DNA from: DATDPM01 sp963841995
Lineage (GTDB): Bacteria; Pseudomonadota; Alphaproteobacteria; DATDPM01
DNA: 64,000 bases
Reading direction: 5' to 3'
Assembly (NCBI GenBank): GCA_963841995.1
Contig: CAWJEX010000001.1
Location: 1-64,000, forward strand
The notes below the pieces were generated by a model, which did not search any database, was not told the DNA's origin, and worked only from the letters and a program-made list of their open reading frames with translations. The translations under genes and the position numbers were made by a program. Below, piece by piece: positions 16,469 to 25,505 of this stretch; the first letter of the stretch is position 1, and the number at the start of each line of letters is the position of its first letter.

Positions 16469-18496
16469 ATGGCACATGATTTTCAATTCTCTTATGAGCT
16501 GGCCTTCGACCGCAACATCGGCTGGCTGACCGACTGGGAGCAGCAGGCGTTGCGTGGCAAGCGCGTGTCAATCGCCGGCATGGGCGGCGTCGGCGGCATT
16601 CATCTGTTGACTTTGACCCGCTTCGGCATCGGCGCATTCAATATTGCCGACCTCGACAATTTTGAGCTCGCCAATTTCAATCGCCAATTCGGGGCAACCG
16701 TCGAGACCCTCGGCCGGCCGAAAGTCGAAGTACTTGGCGACATGGCCAAAAGCATAAATCCCGAAATTCGGATAAAGCGTTTTGATGAGGGGATCGATTC
16801 CCGGAATCTCGATGCTTTCCTGGATGGAACGGATCTTTTCGTCGACGGGCTCGATTTTTTTGCGCTCGACGTCAGGCGCCAAGTGTTTGCGCGTTGCGCT
16901 CAACTCGGAATTCCTGCCCTCACCGCAGCACCGATTGGGATGGGCGCGGGGTTTCTTGTTTTCGCGCCCAGCGGCATGACATTTGAGGAATATTTCCGTC
17001 TCGGAGCAGAGCCGGAAGAGCGGCAGTATCTGCGATTCCTTATCGGTGTCGCCCCCCGCGGTCTGCACCGCACCTATCTCGTGGATCCGTCGAGAGTCGA
17101 TATTGCTGGCCGCCGCGGCCCATCGACCGTAGCCGCTTGTGAGCTTTGCGCCGCGATCACCGCGGTCGCGGCGATCAAGCTGCTGCTCGGGCGCGGCGGC
17201 GTGAAGCCGGCGCCGTATCACCACCATTTCGACGCTTACCGCAACAAACTGGTCGTCAGTCGCCTACGATTTGGAAATGCCGGCCCGCTCCAACGCCTGA
17301 AGCTGGCGATCGCGCAACGGATATATGGCAGCCTGTCGACGCGCACCGTGGCGCCACCATCGACACAGCCAGCGTCGATAATTGAAGAGATTCTCAACGT
17401 TGCGCGTTGGGCACCGAGCGGGGATAACACCCAACCCTGGCGCTTCCAACGCGCCGGCGATGACACGGTTGTCGTGCGTCTGCGCGATCAGTCGGATCAC
17501 GACGTCTACGATTATCGCGGGGGCGAGCCGACGCTCATTTCGGGCGGCATGCTGCTCGAGAGCATACGCATCGCGGCGACAGCGTGGCGCCGTGGCATGG
17601 AGTGGCGATATGACGGCCGCAAGGACAATACACACTTAATTACGGTTCGTTTGCCGCCGGGCGAGACCCTCGACGTCGATCCCCTCTATGCGTCTTTGCC
17701 GTTGCGATCGGTGGATCGTCGCCCCTACCACCTGCTTCGCCTGACCGCACAGCAGAAGCAGGCGCTTGGCGCTGCGCTTGGCAGCGACTTCGCTCTCGAT
17801 TGGCATGAAACGATCGCCGAACGCTGGCGCTTGTCGCAACTGGGTGCAAAAGCGACCGGCATTCGCTTGCGTATACCCGAGGCATTCACGGTTCATCAAC
17901 AAATCATCGATTGGGAGCATGAACAAAGCCCGACCGGAATTCCGGCCAGAGCGGTGGGACTCGACCGGCTCAGCCTTCTGTTAATGCGGTGGGCGATGAA
18001 AGACTGGTCGCGCACCAAGCTGCTCAATCATCTCGGTGGTGCGTTGGCGGCTGCGCTACAGATGGACTGTCTCCCGGGTCTTTTTAGCGCCGGTTTCTTC
18101 TCCATCCGTCCGATAGAGTCCATTGTTCCATCGGGCGAACGAGCGATCTCGCTGCTGCGGGCAGGGGAAAGAATTCAGAGATTCTGGCTCACGGCCACGC
18201 GACTTGGATTGGCGATTCAGCCGGCGCTCGCGACGCTGATCTTTGCATCTTACGGCGGCGGGTCCACCCTCTTTACACTCGATCCGGCCATGCGCGACCA
18301 GGCCAAGGAACTTGCAGCGTCGTTCAAACAGACGCTTGGGAGAGACGCCAACTCGTTCCTTTTCTTGGGGCGCATCGGAGTGCCACGGCCGAGACGCAGA
18401 GCCATACGCTCAACCCGGCGCCCGCTGCACGAGCTTTTTGAAATCGCGGCCGGGAACGAAACGATAACTTCGTTCCCGCGGCGAACCGTCGCATGA
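16469..18496 (+). CDS. ThiF/E1-like adenylyltransferase fused to a nitroreductase-like domain
   Basis: A protein of 675 residues with two domains. Residues 1-260 are a ThiF/MoeB/E1-type fold: the ATP-binding GMGGVGG (37-43), ADLDNFELANFNRQFG (60-75) with the acidic and Arg residues of the family, and DGLDFFALDVRR (126-137). Only one CxxC (CELC, 224-227) is seen, so the usual two-CxxC zinc site is not evident. Residues 300-640 are a nitroreductase-like flavin fold, with ARWAPSGDNTQPWRF (312-326) as the FMN-binding motif. The same fusion order is known in mycobacterial Rv1355c (annotated MoeY). Such a protein could adenylate a carboxylate and carry out a flavin-dependent step. It lies between the PEP-CTERM gene and prsT; its substrate is unknown. 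Confidence 0.85.
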   Translation: MAHDFQFSYELAFDRNIGWLTDWEQQALRGKRVSIAGMGGVGGIHLLTLTRFGIGAFNIADLDNFELANFNRQFGATVETLGRPKVEVLGDMAKSINPEIRIKRFDEGIDSRNLDAFLDGTDLFVDGLDFFALDVRRQVFARCAQLGIPALTAAPIGMGAGFLVFAPSGMTFEEYFRLGAEPEERQYLRFLIGVAPRGLHRTYLVDPSRVDIAGRRGPSTVAACELCAAITAVAAIKLLLGRGGVKPAPYHHHFDAYRNKLVVSRLRFGNAGPLQRLKLAIAQRIYGSLSTRTVAPPSTQPASIIEEILNVARWAPSGDNTQPWRFQRAGDDTVVVRLRDQSDHDVYDYRGGEPTLISGGMLLESIRIAATAWRRGMEWRYDGRKDNTHLITVRLPPGETLDVDPLYASLPLRSVDRRPYHLLRLTAQQKQALGAALGSDFALDWHETIAERWRLSQLGAKATGIRLRIPEAFTVHQQIIDWEHEQSPTGIPARAVGLDRLSLLLMRWAMKDWSRTKLLNHLGGALAAALQMDCLPGLFSAGFFSIRPIESIVPSGERAISLLRAGERIQRFWLTATRLGLAIQPALATLIFASYGGGSTLFTLDPAMRDQAKELAASFKQTLGRDANSFLFLGRIGVPRPRRRAIRSTRRPLHELFEIAAGNETITSFPRRTVA

Positions 18497-18585
18497 GTCT
18501 CCAGGACCTGGCGCCACGAAGGTTCTTCGGGAAGCGACTGATTTTCAGGGGACGATAATCTGCCCTCGCCTATGCCGGCGGCAGT

Positions 18586-21378
18586 TTAACTTCCCAATTC
18601 CTGGAGCAGTTTCTCCGCCTGCGCCCGTTCCTTGAATTGCGGGGTGCTGTCCAACAAATTCCGCAAGGTGTCGCGCGCCTGATCCTTCTTGCCGTCACCG
18701 GCCAGCGCTTGAGCAAGATGGAAGCGAATGTCCGCATTCGAATTGGGTTCCAGCGTGATCGCTTTTTTCAACGTATCGACCGCCTCGTCGGATTTGCCGT
18801 TCTTCAGAAGCACGATACCAAGCGTATCAAGCACCTGTGGAGAATTGGGGGCCAGTTCTGCGGCATGGCGAACGTGTTTCAAAGCTTCTTCGGATTGCCC
18901 CTGCTGAGAGAGCGCCCACGCGAGGTTGTTCTCCGCGACGGCGTCATTGGGATTCTTCAGCAAAATGGCGGTATACTGAGCTTCAGCGTCGGCCATTCGA
19001 TTCGTCGCAATATAGGCGTCGCCCAAGGCGAAGCGGGCCGCTCCATCGTCGGGATGCGCCTGAATCCATGGCAATAGTGTCTTCTCGGATTCGTCGGGAT
19101 GCCCGGCTTGCATTTGTGCCGCCGCCAATCTTGCTCGGGTGACGCCGTTATCGACAAGGCTCACGCCTCTTTGGAAAGCTATCACCGCATCCGCGGGGCG
19201 GTTTTGCGCCATGGCGATTGCGCCCTGTAGCATGGCGACGTCGGGATTCTTGGGCACGTCTGCTGCCGAATCGTCGATCAATTTCCTCGCTTTATCATAA
19301 TCTCGTGTCGCCATAAGAATACGGGCCAAAAGAATTTTCGATTCGGTATCTTTGTCATTCAGATCGACCGCCTGTTGTGCCTCGGGCAGCGCCAAATCCA
19401 GATTGCCTGAATCGGCGTAAGCCTGCGCCAGATAGCGATGTGCCGCGCCGGCCTGCGGCTGCGCGCTGACGAGCGTTTTGAAGGTGCTGACGGCACTGTC
19501 CGTGTTCTTTAGGCCCAGCTCGGCGCGGCCAGCTACCTCTAAAAGCGCGGCATTCGTCGGATTTTTGGTAAGAACCGGGTCGATGGAGTCCAGGGCCTCG
19601 CGATATTTGCCCGTGAGCAACATCAAGCGGGCAAGCGTGAGACGAGCCGCCAAGTTATCCGGATCCTGTTTAATTGCCTCTCCAAGAGTGGCCTGCATCT
19701 GGTCGGCATGACCCTCGCGCCCCTGCAATTCCGCTAAATCGACGTAAGCCGGGATATCCTTGGGGTTAGCTTTCAGAATCTCTTGAATATACTGAATGGC
19801 ACCATCGACATTGCCGTTTCGGACCGCAAGATTGGCAAGGGCGCGACAAGCGAATGGTTCGCCGGGGTGCAGTTCGCGTGCCTTCAACAAGGCGGTATTC
19901 GCGGCGTCAAGCTGGTTCTTCGCGATATAGGCGGCGCCGGCGAAGTCAAATCCGACGGGCTTATCGGGATGCTTTTTCTGCAAGCTGTCCGCAATCTCCA
20001 GCGCCTTGTCGAATTCCTTGTCCCGCATATATGCCGCAAACAGGGCAATTTCAGGACGCAGGGCTTCCGGGTCCTGTTGGGCAGCACGCTCAAGATCATC
20101 GATGCCCTCATCGGTTTCGCCCAGCGCGACCTTTGTGACCCCGAGCTGCGTACGCAGCATTGCATTGTCGGGCTGACGCTTGACCGCGTCGCCGAGGTAG
20201 CGATTAGCGGTGGATAGATCGCCAGTCTGCGCCGCCGCCACTCCGATCATACCGAGCAACTGAACGTCGTCGGAGTTTTTGGCCGCCGGTGATAGAGTTT
20301 TCACGGCGTCGCTTGCGTGCCCAAGTGCAACTTGCACCGAAGCCAGCAGCTTCAACGCCTGTACATTCTGCGGCACCATATAGACATATTGGCTGAGGTA
20401 ACGATTGGCCGTCTCGTATTGCTTCAGTCCGTAGTCTGCGGCTCCGGCCAGCAATATTGCCGGTGGAAAGTTTTTGGAAGCGGCCAATGTCCGTTGGATA
20501 CGAGTTTGGGCTTCGGCGTAATTTCCCTGCTGGTATGCGGCAAGAGCGGCAAGGTAGTTGGCATTTGGCTCGTTCGGCGCCGCCTTGAGCACGACGCCAA
20601 GCGTCGTCTCGGCGTCCTTGAATTTGCGCCGGGCGAGCTGGGCTTTCGCCAAGCCGAGCCGGGCCGAAAAATTCCATTTTGCGACGTCCAGCAAGTTTTG
20701 ATAGGCCTGCTCGGAGCCGGCGTAGTCTCCGGCCGCAAAAGCAATGGCTCCCTGAAGCGAAAAGAGGGCCGGGTTTTTCGGATCCTCGGCCTGGGCCTGA
20801 GCAAGTCGATCCCGCGCGGTTTGCGGATCGTGAGCCCCGAGCGCCTGGCGCGCCATCGCGGACAGGACGTCAACCGAGTGGGGGTCCTCCTTGAGACCCG
20901 CTTCCAATGCTTGACGCGCATCTTCGGTCTGACCTAGCTCCATGAGCGCCAAGCCCCTCATGGCGAATAGGCTCGCCTTTTGCTTAGGGGTCGTCGCGAG
21001 ACCCGGATCGGCTTCTTTCAACGCGGCATCCGGTTTGCCGAGCGAGAGCTCGGCTTCGGCAAGGGGTTTCGCGGTTGATGCCTTATCGGCACCCTCTTCT
21101 ATCGCCCGCCTAAGTTCGGCCTCGGCGCTCGAGGGGTCCGAGCGATCGAGATAGAGCTGGGCAAGCAGAAGCCGCGCGTCTTGGTTCTTCGGATCTTTCC
21201 GCAGCGCGTTCTTAAGATCGATGATGGCGGTAGAAATTTCGCCTTTGCTTCGGTGCGCCTGCGCACTCTGGACATATTGATCGGCCGATTTGCTGTCGCA
21301 GCTGGAAATTGTCGCGACTGATACGGCGAACGCAATGGCGCTCGCCAGCCGGGAATTGTGCTTGGCCAGCTTTAACAT
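18586..21378 (-). CDS. prsT: PrsT: TPR-repeat lipoprotein of the XrtA/PEP-CTERM system
   Basis: A protein of 930 residues from the ATG at 21378 (MLKLAKHNS); an ATG 16 codons upstream would spoil the signal peptide. The signal ends in a lipobox (ATISSC), so it is a lipoprotein. The rest is about twenty TPR units, recognisable by repeats such as A-x-x-x-L-x-x-A, for example NPTNAALLEVAGRAELGLKN and NNLAWALSQQGQSEEALKHV. Length and layout match the PrsT family found with exosortase A. It probably scaffolds polysaccharide or PEP-CTERM export in the envelope. It diverges from the eps operon that starts at 22181. Confidence 0.92.
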   Translation of the reverse strand: MLKLAKHNSRLASAIAFAVSVATISSCDSKSADQYVQSAQAHRSKGEISTAIIDLKNALRKDPKNQDARLLLAQLYLDRSDPSSAEAELRRAIEEGADKASTAKPLAEAELSLGKPDAALKEADPGLATTPKQKASLFAMRGLALMELGQTEDARQALEAGLKEDPHSVDVLSAMARQALGAHDPQTARDRLAQAQAEDPKNPALFSLQGAIAFAAGDYAGSEQAYQNLLDVAKWNFSARLGLAKAQLARRKFKDAETTLGVVLKAAPNEPNANYLAALAAYQQGNYAEAQTRIQRTLAASKNFPPAILLAGAADYGLKQYETANRYLSQYVYMVPQNVQALKLLASVQVALGHASDAVKTLSPAAKNSDDVQLLGMIGVAAAQTGDLSTANRYLGDAVKRQPDNAMLRTQLGVTKVALGETDEGIDDLERAAQQDPEALRPEIALFAAYMRDKEFDKALEIADSLQKKHPDKPVGFDFAGAAYIAKNQLDAANTALLKARELHPGEPFACRALANLAVRNGNVDGAIQYIQEILKANPKDIPAYVDLAELQGREGHADQMQATLGEAIKQDPDNLAARLTLARLMLLTGKYREALDSIDPVLTKNPTNAALLEVAGRAELGLKNTDSAVSTFKTLVSAQPQAGAAHRYLAQAYADSGNLDLALPEAQQAVDLNDKDTESKILLARILMATRDYDKARKLIDDSAADVPKNPDVAMLQGAIAMAQNRPADAVIAFQRGVSLVDNGVTRARLAAAQMQAGHPDESEKTLLPWIQAHPDDGAARFALGDAYIATNRMADAEAQYTAILLKNPNDAVAENNLAWALSQQGQSEEALKHVRHAAELAPNSPQVLDTLGIVLLKNGKSDEAVDTLKKAITLEPNSNADIRFHLAQALAGDGKKDQARDTLRNLLDSTPQFKERAQAEKLLQELGS

Positions 21379-22180
21379 CTTGATTTTCCTTGCATGGAGG
21401 GCGGCGCTCCGCGAACGACCGATCACAACCTGTTCCCGATCCTGGCTTATCGGTGCAGGTTTTCCAACGTCGCCGTCTGCTGAGCTTCTACCCCAATTGA
21501 AGTAACGGTGAAATCCCGAATTACGGTTAGGCCACAGAAGTTAAAGAACGATCAAAGGTAGCGGTAACCGGGCGGCTATGGCCCGGCAAAGTGCAGGAAC
21601 GCCTATCGGCGAGACCGGTCCGACCGGCGCGGTCCGGCAAGGCCGTGTCCTCCCGTGATCGCCATCACCTTTGCGCCGGCGTCTTTCCGAAAGGAGTCTG
21701 TTCGGCGGCGGAATTGGCCCACGCGTTGCCTGCCGGCGCCGTTGTTGCGGAATAATTATTGTGATTCAATTAGTTACCTGTTGCAAATGGATTGCCGATC
21801 CGGGTCGCCGGTATCATTCGAAATGACAAATGCCTGCGTGAGCATTGGTGGCCCAATTCGGGCTCGACGCCGTTTTAAGAATTGAGAATCCTGGTTAGTG
21901 TAACCTTCAGAAACTTATTGTAGCTTACCGTTAACGATGGCGGGCAGCGGCTGCTATGGGCCTTGGGTGCACGATTCGAAGGCCAGCGGTAATTAACAAT
22001 TAAGTCGCATGATGTGTTGTAAAGTACCGGTGGGCGCGGGGCAGCCTGGGGGCTGCAATTCGGACAGCATTCCAGATGCTTAGAGCCGCTCAGCGATTGC
22101 GCGAGCCGTTAATTTGCGCGATTTTGCGCGGCACGAAGCAGTAGGCATGGGGATCTTAACAAGATTTACAGGGGATGACG
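21379..22180. other. Divergent control region between prsT and the eps operon (802 bp)
   Basis: No convincing gene. It contains GGTAACCGGGC and a short hairpin (CCGGGC/GCCCGG) at 21563-21588, similar to the element before acyltransferase copy 2, and a TTAAAGAAC motif at 21541. A sigma-54-like element lies at 21714-21729. AT-rich tracts and several TTAAC/GTTAAC words suggest a compound promoter region serving both directions. Confidence 0.4.
21714..21729 (+). promoter_or_regulatory. Candidate sigma-54 promoter upstream of the eps operon
   Basis: TTGGCCCACGCGTTGC: GG and GC are separated by exactly ten bases, with TTGGC and TTGC matching the consensus but a weaker inner -24 part. It faces the eps operon, whose first start codon is about 450 bp downstream, so the leader would be long. 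Confidence is moderate because of that distance. Confidence 0.35.
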
Positions 22181-22801
22181 ATGACACTTAGGACGATTGG
22201 CCGGTTGTGCCTCTTTGTGTTGGCTGTGGTGGTTCTCGCAGCGTGCTCCGGTGGGAAGACGCTTCCCCCGGCTTCCGCTACGGTTTCGGGACCAAGCCCT
22301 GACTATTACATCGGACCGCTTGATACGGTGAACATCTTCGTGTGGCACCAGCCCGAGCTCTCCGAGACCATCCCGGTGCGTCCCGACGGCCGGATTTCGG
22401 TCCCCTTGATTGAGGATCTGCCGGCGGCCGGCAAGACGCCGACCCAGTTGGCGCGGGATATTGAGACCCAACTGAAAAAGTTCGTTAACGATCCCATTGT
22501 TACAGTGATCGTAACGGGGTTTAACGGTCCCTATGCCCAGCAGGTGCGCGTGATCGGGGAGGCCGCGCATCCCCAAGCGATCCCGTACCGAGACAATATG
22601 ACGTTGCTCGATGTGATGATTGCGGTGGGGGGTCTGACACAGTTCGCTGCGGGCGATCGATCCACGATCGTCCGTGTTGTCGACAACAAGGAGACTTCGT
22701 TCACGGCGCGGATCGGTGATTTGATTAAGGACGGCGATGTCACGGCCAACGTCCAAATGCTGCCGGGCGACGTCCTCATCATTCCGCAGGCGTGGTTCTA
22801 G
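22181..22801 (+). CDS. Polysaccharide export lipoprotein of the XrtA system (Wza-like, SLBB)
   Basis: First gene of the eps operon. The ATG at 22181 has AGGGG six bases ahead; an ATG two codons earlier lies too close to it. Signal peptide with lipobox (VVVLAAC), then the export domain (YYIGPLDTVNIFVWHQPEL, VRPDGRISVPLIEDL, VNDPIVTVIV) and an SLBB-type domain (VRVIGEAAHPQAIPY, LDVMIAVGGLTQFA). About 206 residues, the short form typical of exosortase clusters. It would form the periplasmic/outer-membrane part of the polysaccharide export channel. Confidence 0.92.
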   Translation: MTLRTIGRLCLFVLAVVVLAACSGGKTLPPASATVSGPSPDYYIGPLDTVNIFVWHQPELSETIPVRPDGRISVPLIEDLPAAGKTPTQLARDIETQLKKFVNDPIVTVIVTGFNGPYAQQVRVIGEAAHPQAIPYRDNMTLLDVMIAVGGLTQFAAGDRSTIVRVVDNKETSFTARIGDLIKDGDVTANVQMLPGDVLIIPQAWF

Positions 22802-22914
22802 TTAAGAGAGCCGAGCAACGATCCGCAAAAGCCCGCGTGTCTTGCGAAAACAGTAACGCGTCCGAGTCGCGGCAATATGCGGCTTGAATGTGGTGATGAG
22901 GAGTCATACCGGCC

Positions 22915-24546
22915 GTGATTAGCGCACGCACCATCGCACTGACCTACGCCCGCTCGCTTTGGCGTCGCCGCTGGTATGGCATCGCTGTGGCATGGCTTTT
23001 TTGCCTTGCCGGGTGGACCTTCGTGACCTTTTTGCCCGACCTGTACCAAGCCAAAGCCCGCATCTATGTCGACACCGATTCGATGCTGCGACCGCTGATG
23101 CGCGGCATCGCCGTCGACACGAATATTCTGAGCCAAGTGGATATCATGCAGCGTACGCTGCTTAGTCGGCCGAACCTGCAGAAGGTTAGCCACATGGCCG
23201 ATTTGGATCTGATGGCGCACACGGCTTCGGAACAGGAAGAGGTTGTCAGCACGATCCGTGAGCACGTTTCGGTGGACGCCGAGGGACCCAATCTCTTTTC
23301 GCTTTCTTATACAGGCCCCAGCCGTGAAACGGCGACAAAGGTGGTTCAGTCTCTGCTGACTGTGTTTGTCGAGAGTAATTTGGGCAACAACCGCAAAGAC
23401 ATGCTTTCGGCGCGCAATTTCATCGACGATCAATTGCGAGATTACGCCCAACAGCTCGACGAAGCAGAGAAGCGGATTGCCGAGTTCAAAGTGAAAAATT
23501 TGGGGCTCCTGCCGGGTGAAAACAGTTTCGCCGCGAAGCTCGATGCGGCGAAGCAAGGGCTCGACCAAACCAATGCCGAGATCGATGAAAATCGCCAGAA
23601 ACGGGACGAGCTGACGCGGCAGTTGGCGATCGTACCCAAATACATCGAAACCGTAAGCACCGGTCCCGACCAATCCTTCGGCGCCTTTGGCGCCGGACCG
23701 CCTGTCGGCGGAGGTCCCGATACGAGCACCGGTAACACGGACGCAGATGCCCATGTCGCCGAACTTGAGCAGGCGCTCAAGGCGATGCTGGAGAACTATA
23801 CGGACCAATATCCGGACGTCATTAAGATCAAAAAGCAATTGGAGAAAGCGAAAGCGGAAGCCGAGCAAGCCAAAGAGGACGCGGATAAGAAGGCGGCGGA
23901 AAAGCCCGCGGACACGCCAGCGGTGGACCCGCGCGCGACCACGAATAGGTCGCCGAATCCGGTTTATGAGCAGCTCCAACTGCAGCTCGTGGCACTCCAG
24001 ACGGATATCGCGAGTTTGGAATCGCGCGCCAAACGGCAACAGGCCGATATCAAGCAGTGGGAAGGATCGGCCAAGAACGTGCCCGAAGTCGGCGCGGAAA
24101 TGACGAAATTGACCCGCGATTACGAGGTCATCAAAAGGGCCTATGACGAGCTATTGAGCCGGCGCGAATCGGCCAAGATCGGCAGCGATCTGGAAACGCA
24201 GACCCAGACGGTGCAGTTCCGCATCATCGACCCGCCGCAAGCGCCACCGCTTCCGGTGGCGCCAAAGCGGGGTCTCTTGCTTTCGGTGGTTCTGCTCGGC
24301 GGCCTTGGCGCCGGCGTGGCCTTCGCATTCCTTCTTTCGCAGATCGACAACTCGATAACGACCTTGCGTGAGTTGAAGGAAATTGTCGCGGTCCCGGTAT
24401 TGGGGGCGATTTCCATGGTCAGACGAGCCTCCGATTTGCGGCGGCGCACTTTTGCCACAGCAGGCTTTGTCGGGGCTTGTCTCGCCCTGTTAGCCGCATT
24501 TGCCGGCGTATTTACTATCGAGGGTCTAGGCCGAATGCTGAGCTGA
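22915..24546 (+). CDS. XrtA-system polysaccharide chain-length determinant (Wzz/GumC family)
   Basis: A protein of 543 residues from GTG at 22915, with GAGGAG upstream. A first membrane helix (GIAVAWLFCLAGWTFVTFLP, about residues 21-40), then YQAKARIYVDTDSMLRPLMR as in chain-length proteins. Next comes a long coiled-coil periplasmic region (about 160-420) interrupted by a Gly/Pro-rich stretch, and a second membrane helix (LLLSVVLLGGLGAGVAFAFLL, about 460). A third hydrophobic segment lies at the C-terminus (FVGACLALLAAFAGVF). It sets polymer length together with the kinase encoded next. Confidence 0.92.
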   Translation: MISARTIALTYARSLWRRRWYGIAVAWLFCLAGWTFVTFLPDLYQAKARIYVDTDSMLRPLMRGIAVDTNILSQVDIMQRTLLSRPNLQKVSHMADLDLMAHTASEQEEVVSTIREHVSVDAEGPNLFSLSYTGPSRETATKVVQSLLTVFVESNLGNNRKDMLSARNFIDDQLRDYAQQLDEAEKRIAEFKVKNLGLLPGENSFAAKLDAAKQGLDQTNAEIDENRQKRDELTRQLAIVPKYIETVSTGPDQSFGAFGAGPPVGGGPDTSTGNTDADAHVAELEQALKAMLENYTDQYPDVIKIKKQLEKAKAEAEQAKEDADKKAAEKPADTPAVDPRATTNRSPNPVYEQLQLQLVALQTDIASLESRAKRQQADIKQWEGSAKNVPEVGAEMTKLTRDYEVIKRAYDELLSRRESAKIGSDLETQTQTVQFRIIDPPQAPPLPVAPKRGLLLSVVLLGGLGAGVAFAFLLSQIDNSITTLRELKEIVAVPVLGAISMVRRASDLRRRTFATAGFVGACLALLAAFAGVFTIEGLGRMLS

Positions 24547-24589
24547 GCCAGCAAAGGATCTCAGGGCGGCATTTGGAGGAAGGATATCT

Positions 24590-25486
24590 ATGAACCTTAT
24601 CGAGCGAGCCGGTAATCAGCTTGGTTTGAAGTCGGCCAAGTCGAGCATTGAAAAGGCTGTCGATCGTCTGGCGACGACGGATCGGGGCGCCGTTTCGGCG
24701 GCCGCAGCGCCGGGGCCGTCCAAGACGCCGCTCACCGGCCGGCGCGAGACGCGCCAGCAGGTCACCCTGGACTTCGACCGGCTGCGCACCATGGGTTTGG
24801 CCTTGCCGGAAGACCAGTCGCCCTTGGCCGAAGAATTCCGCCTCATCAAACGGCCCTTGGTGAACACCGCGCTATCCACCGAGGCCCGTTCGCCGATGGA
24901 AAATCGGAATCTCATCATGGTGACAAGTGCCGGTCCCAATGAGGGAAAGACCTTTGTTGCGGTCAATTTGGCGTTCAGCATCGCATCCGAACACGATATG
25001 CACGTGTTGCTGATCGATGCCGATTTGACCCGGCCGACGGTGCCCAGCGTTTTGGGATTCGAAGCGGGCCCAGGGCTTATCGATGCGGTTTCGGACGAGT
25101 CGGTTGATCTCGCGGATGTCATGGTCCGGACAAATATTGAGAATCTGAGCATCTTGTCGTCCGGCGTGTTCCGGTCGGGGTCCAGCGAATTGCTGGCCAG
25201 TTCGCGGATGGCGCGTTTTGTCGACGATATAGCAAGACGGTATCCGGACCGGATCATCATATTCGATTCGCCGCCGGTGTTGGCGCGGTCGGAGCCGATG
25301 GTGCTGGCCAAACACGTCGGCCAGATTGTATTTGTTGTTGAAGCGGAGCGTACGTCCCGTGCGGCAGTTGAAGAAGCGCTTCGTATGATCGGTCCAGAAC
25401 GGATCGCAGGGATTGTGCTAAATAAGGCGCCAGCCATGGCGGTGCAAGATCGCTTTGGGCAGCATTACGGCTATTATGGCCGCTAG
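24590..25486 (+). CDS. XrtA-associated tyrosine autokinase (BY-kinase, CpsD/CapB type)
   Basis: A protein of 298 residues with a strong ribosome site GGAGGAAGG six bases before the ATG. Walker A variant TSAGPNEGKTFVAVNLA (about 104-120), Walker A' LLIDADLTRPT, and Walker B IIIFDSPPVLA are all visible. The C-terminus carries a small Tyr cluster (HYGYYGR) that fits autophosphorylation. It is cytoplasmic, paired with the chain-length protein 43 bp upstream, and regulates polymer length and export by cycling phosphorylation. Confidence 0.92.
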   Translation: MNLIERAGNQLGLKSAKSSIEKAVDRLATTDRGAVSAAAAPGPSKTPLTGRRETRQQVTLDFDRLRTMGLALPEDQSPLAEEFRLIKRPLVNTALSTEARSPMENRNLIMVTSAGPNEGKTFVAVNLAFSIASEHDMHVLLIDADLTRPTVPSVLGFEAGPGLIDAVSDESVDLADVMVRTNIENLSILSSGVFRSGSSELLASSRMARFVDDIARRYPDRIIIFDSPPVLARSEPMVLAKHVGQIVFVVEAERTSRAAVEEALRMIGPERIAGIVLNKAPAMAVQDRFGQHYGYYGR

Positions 25487-25505
25487 GTGATGGCGGGGGA
25501 ACTGG

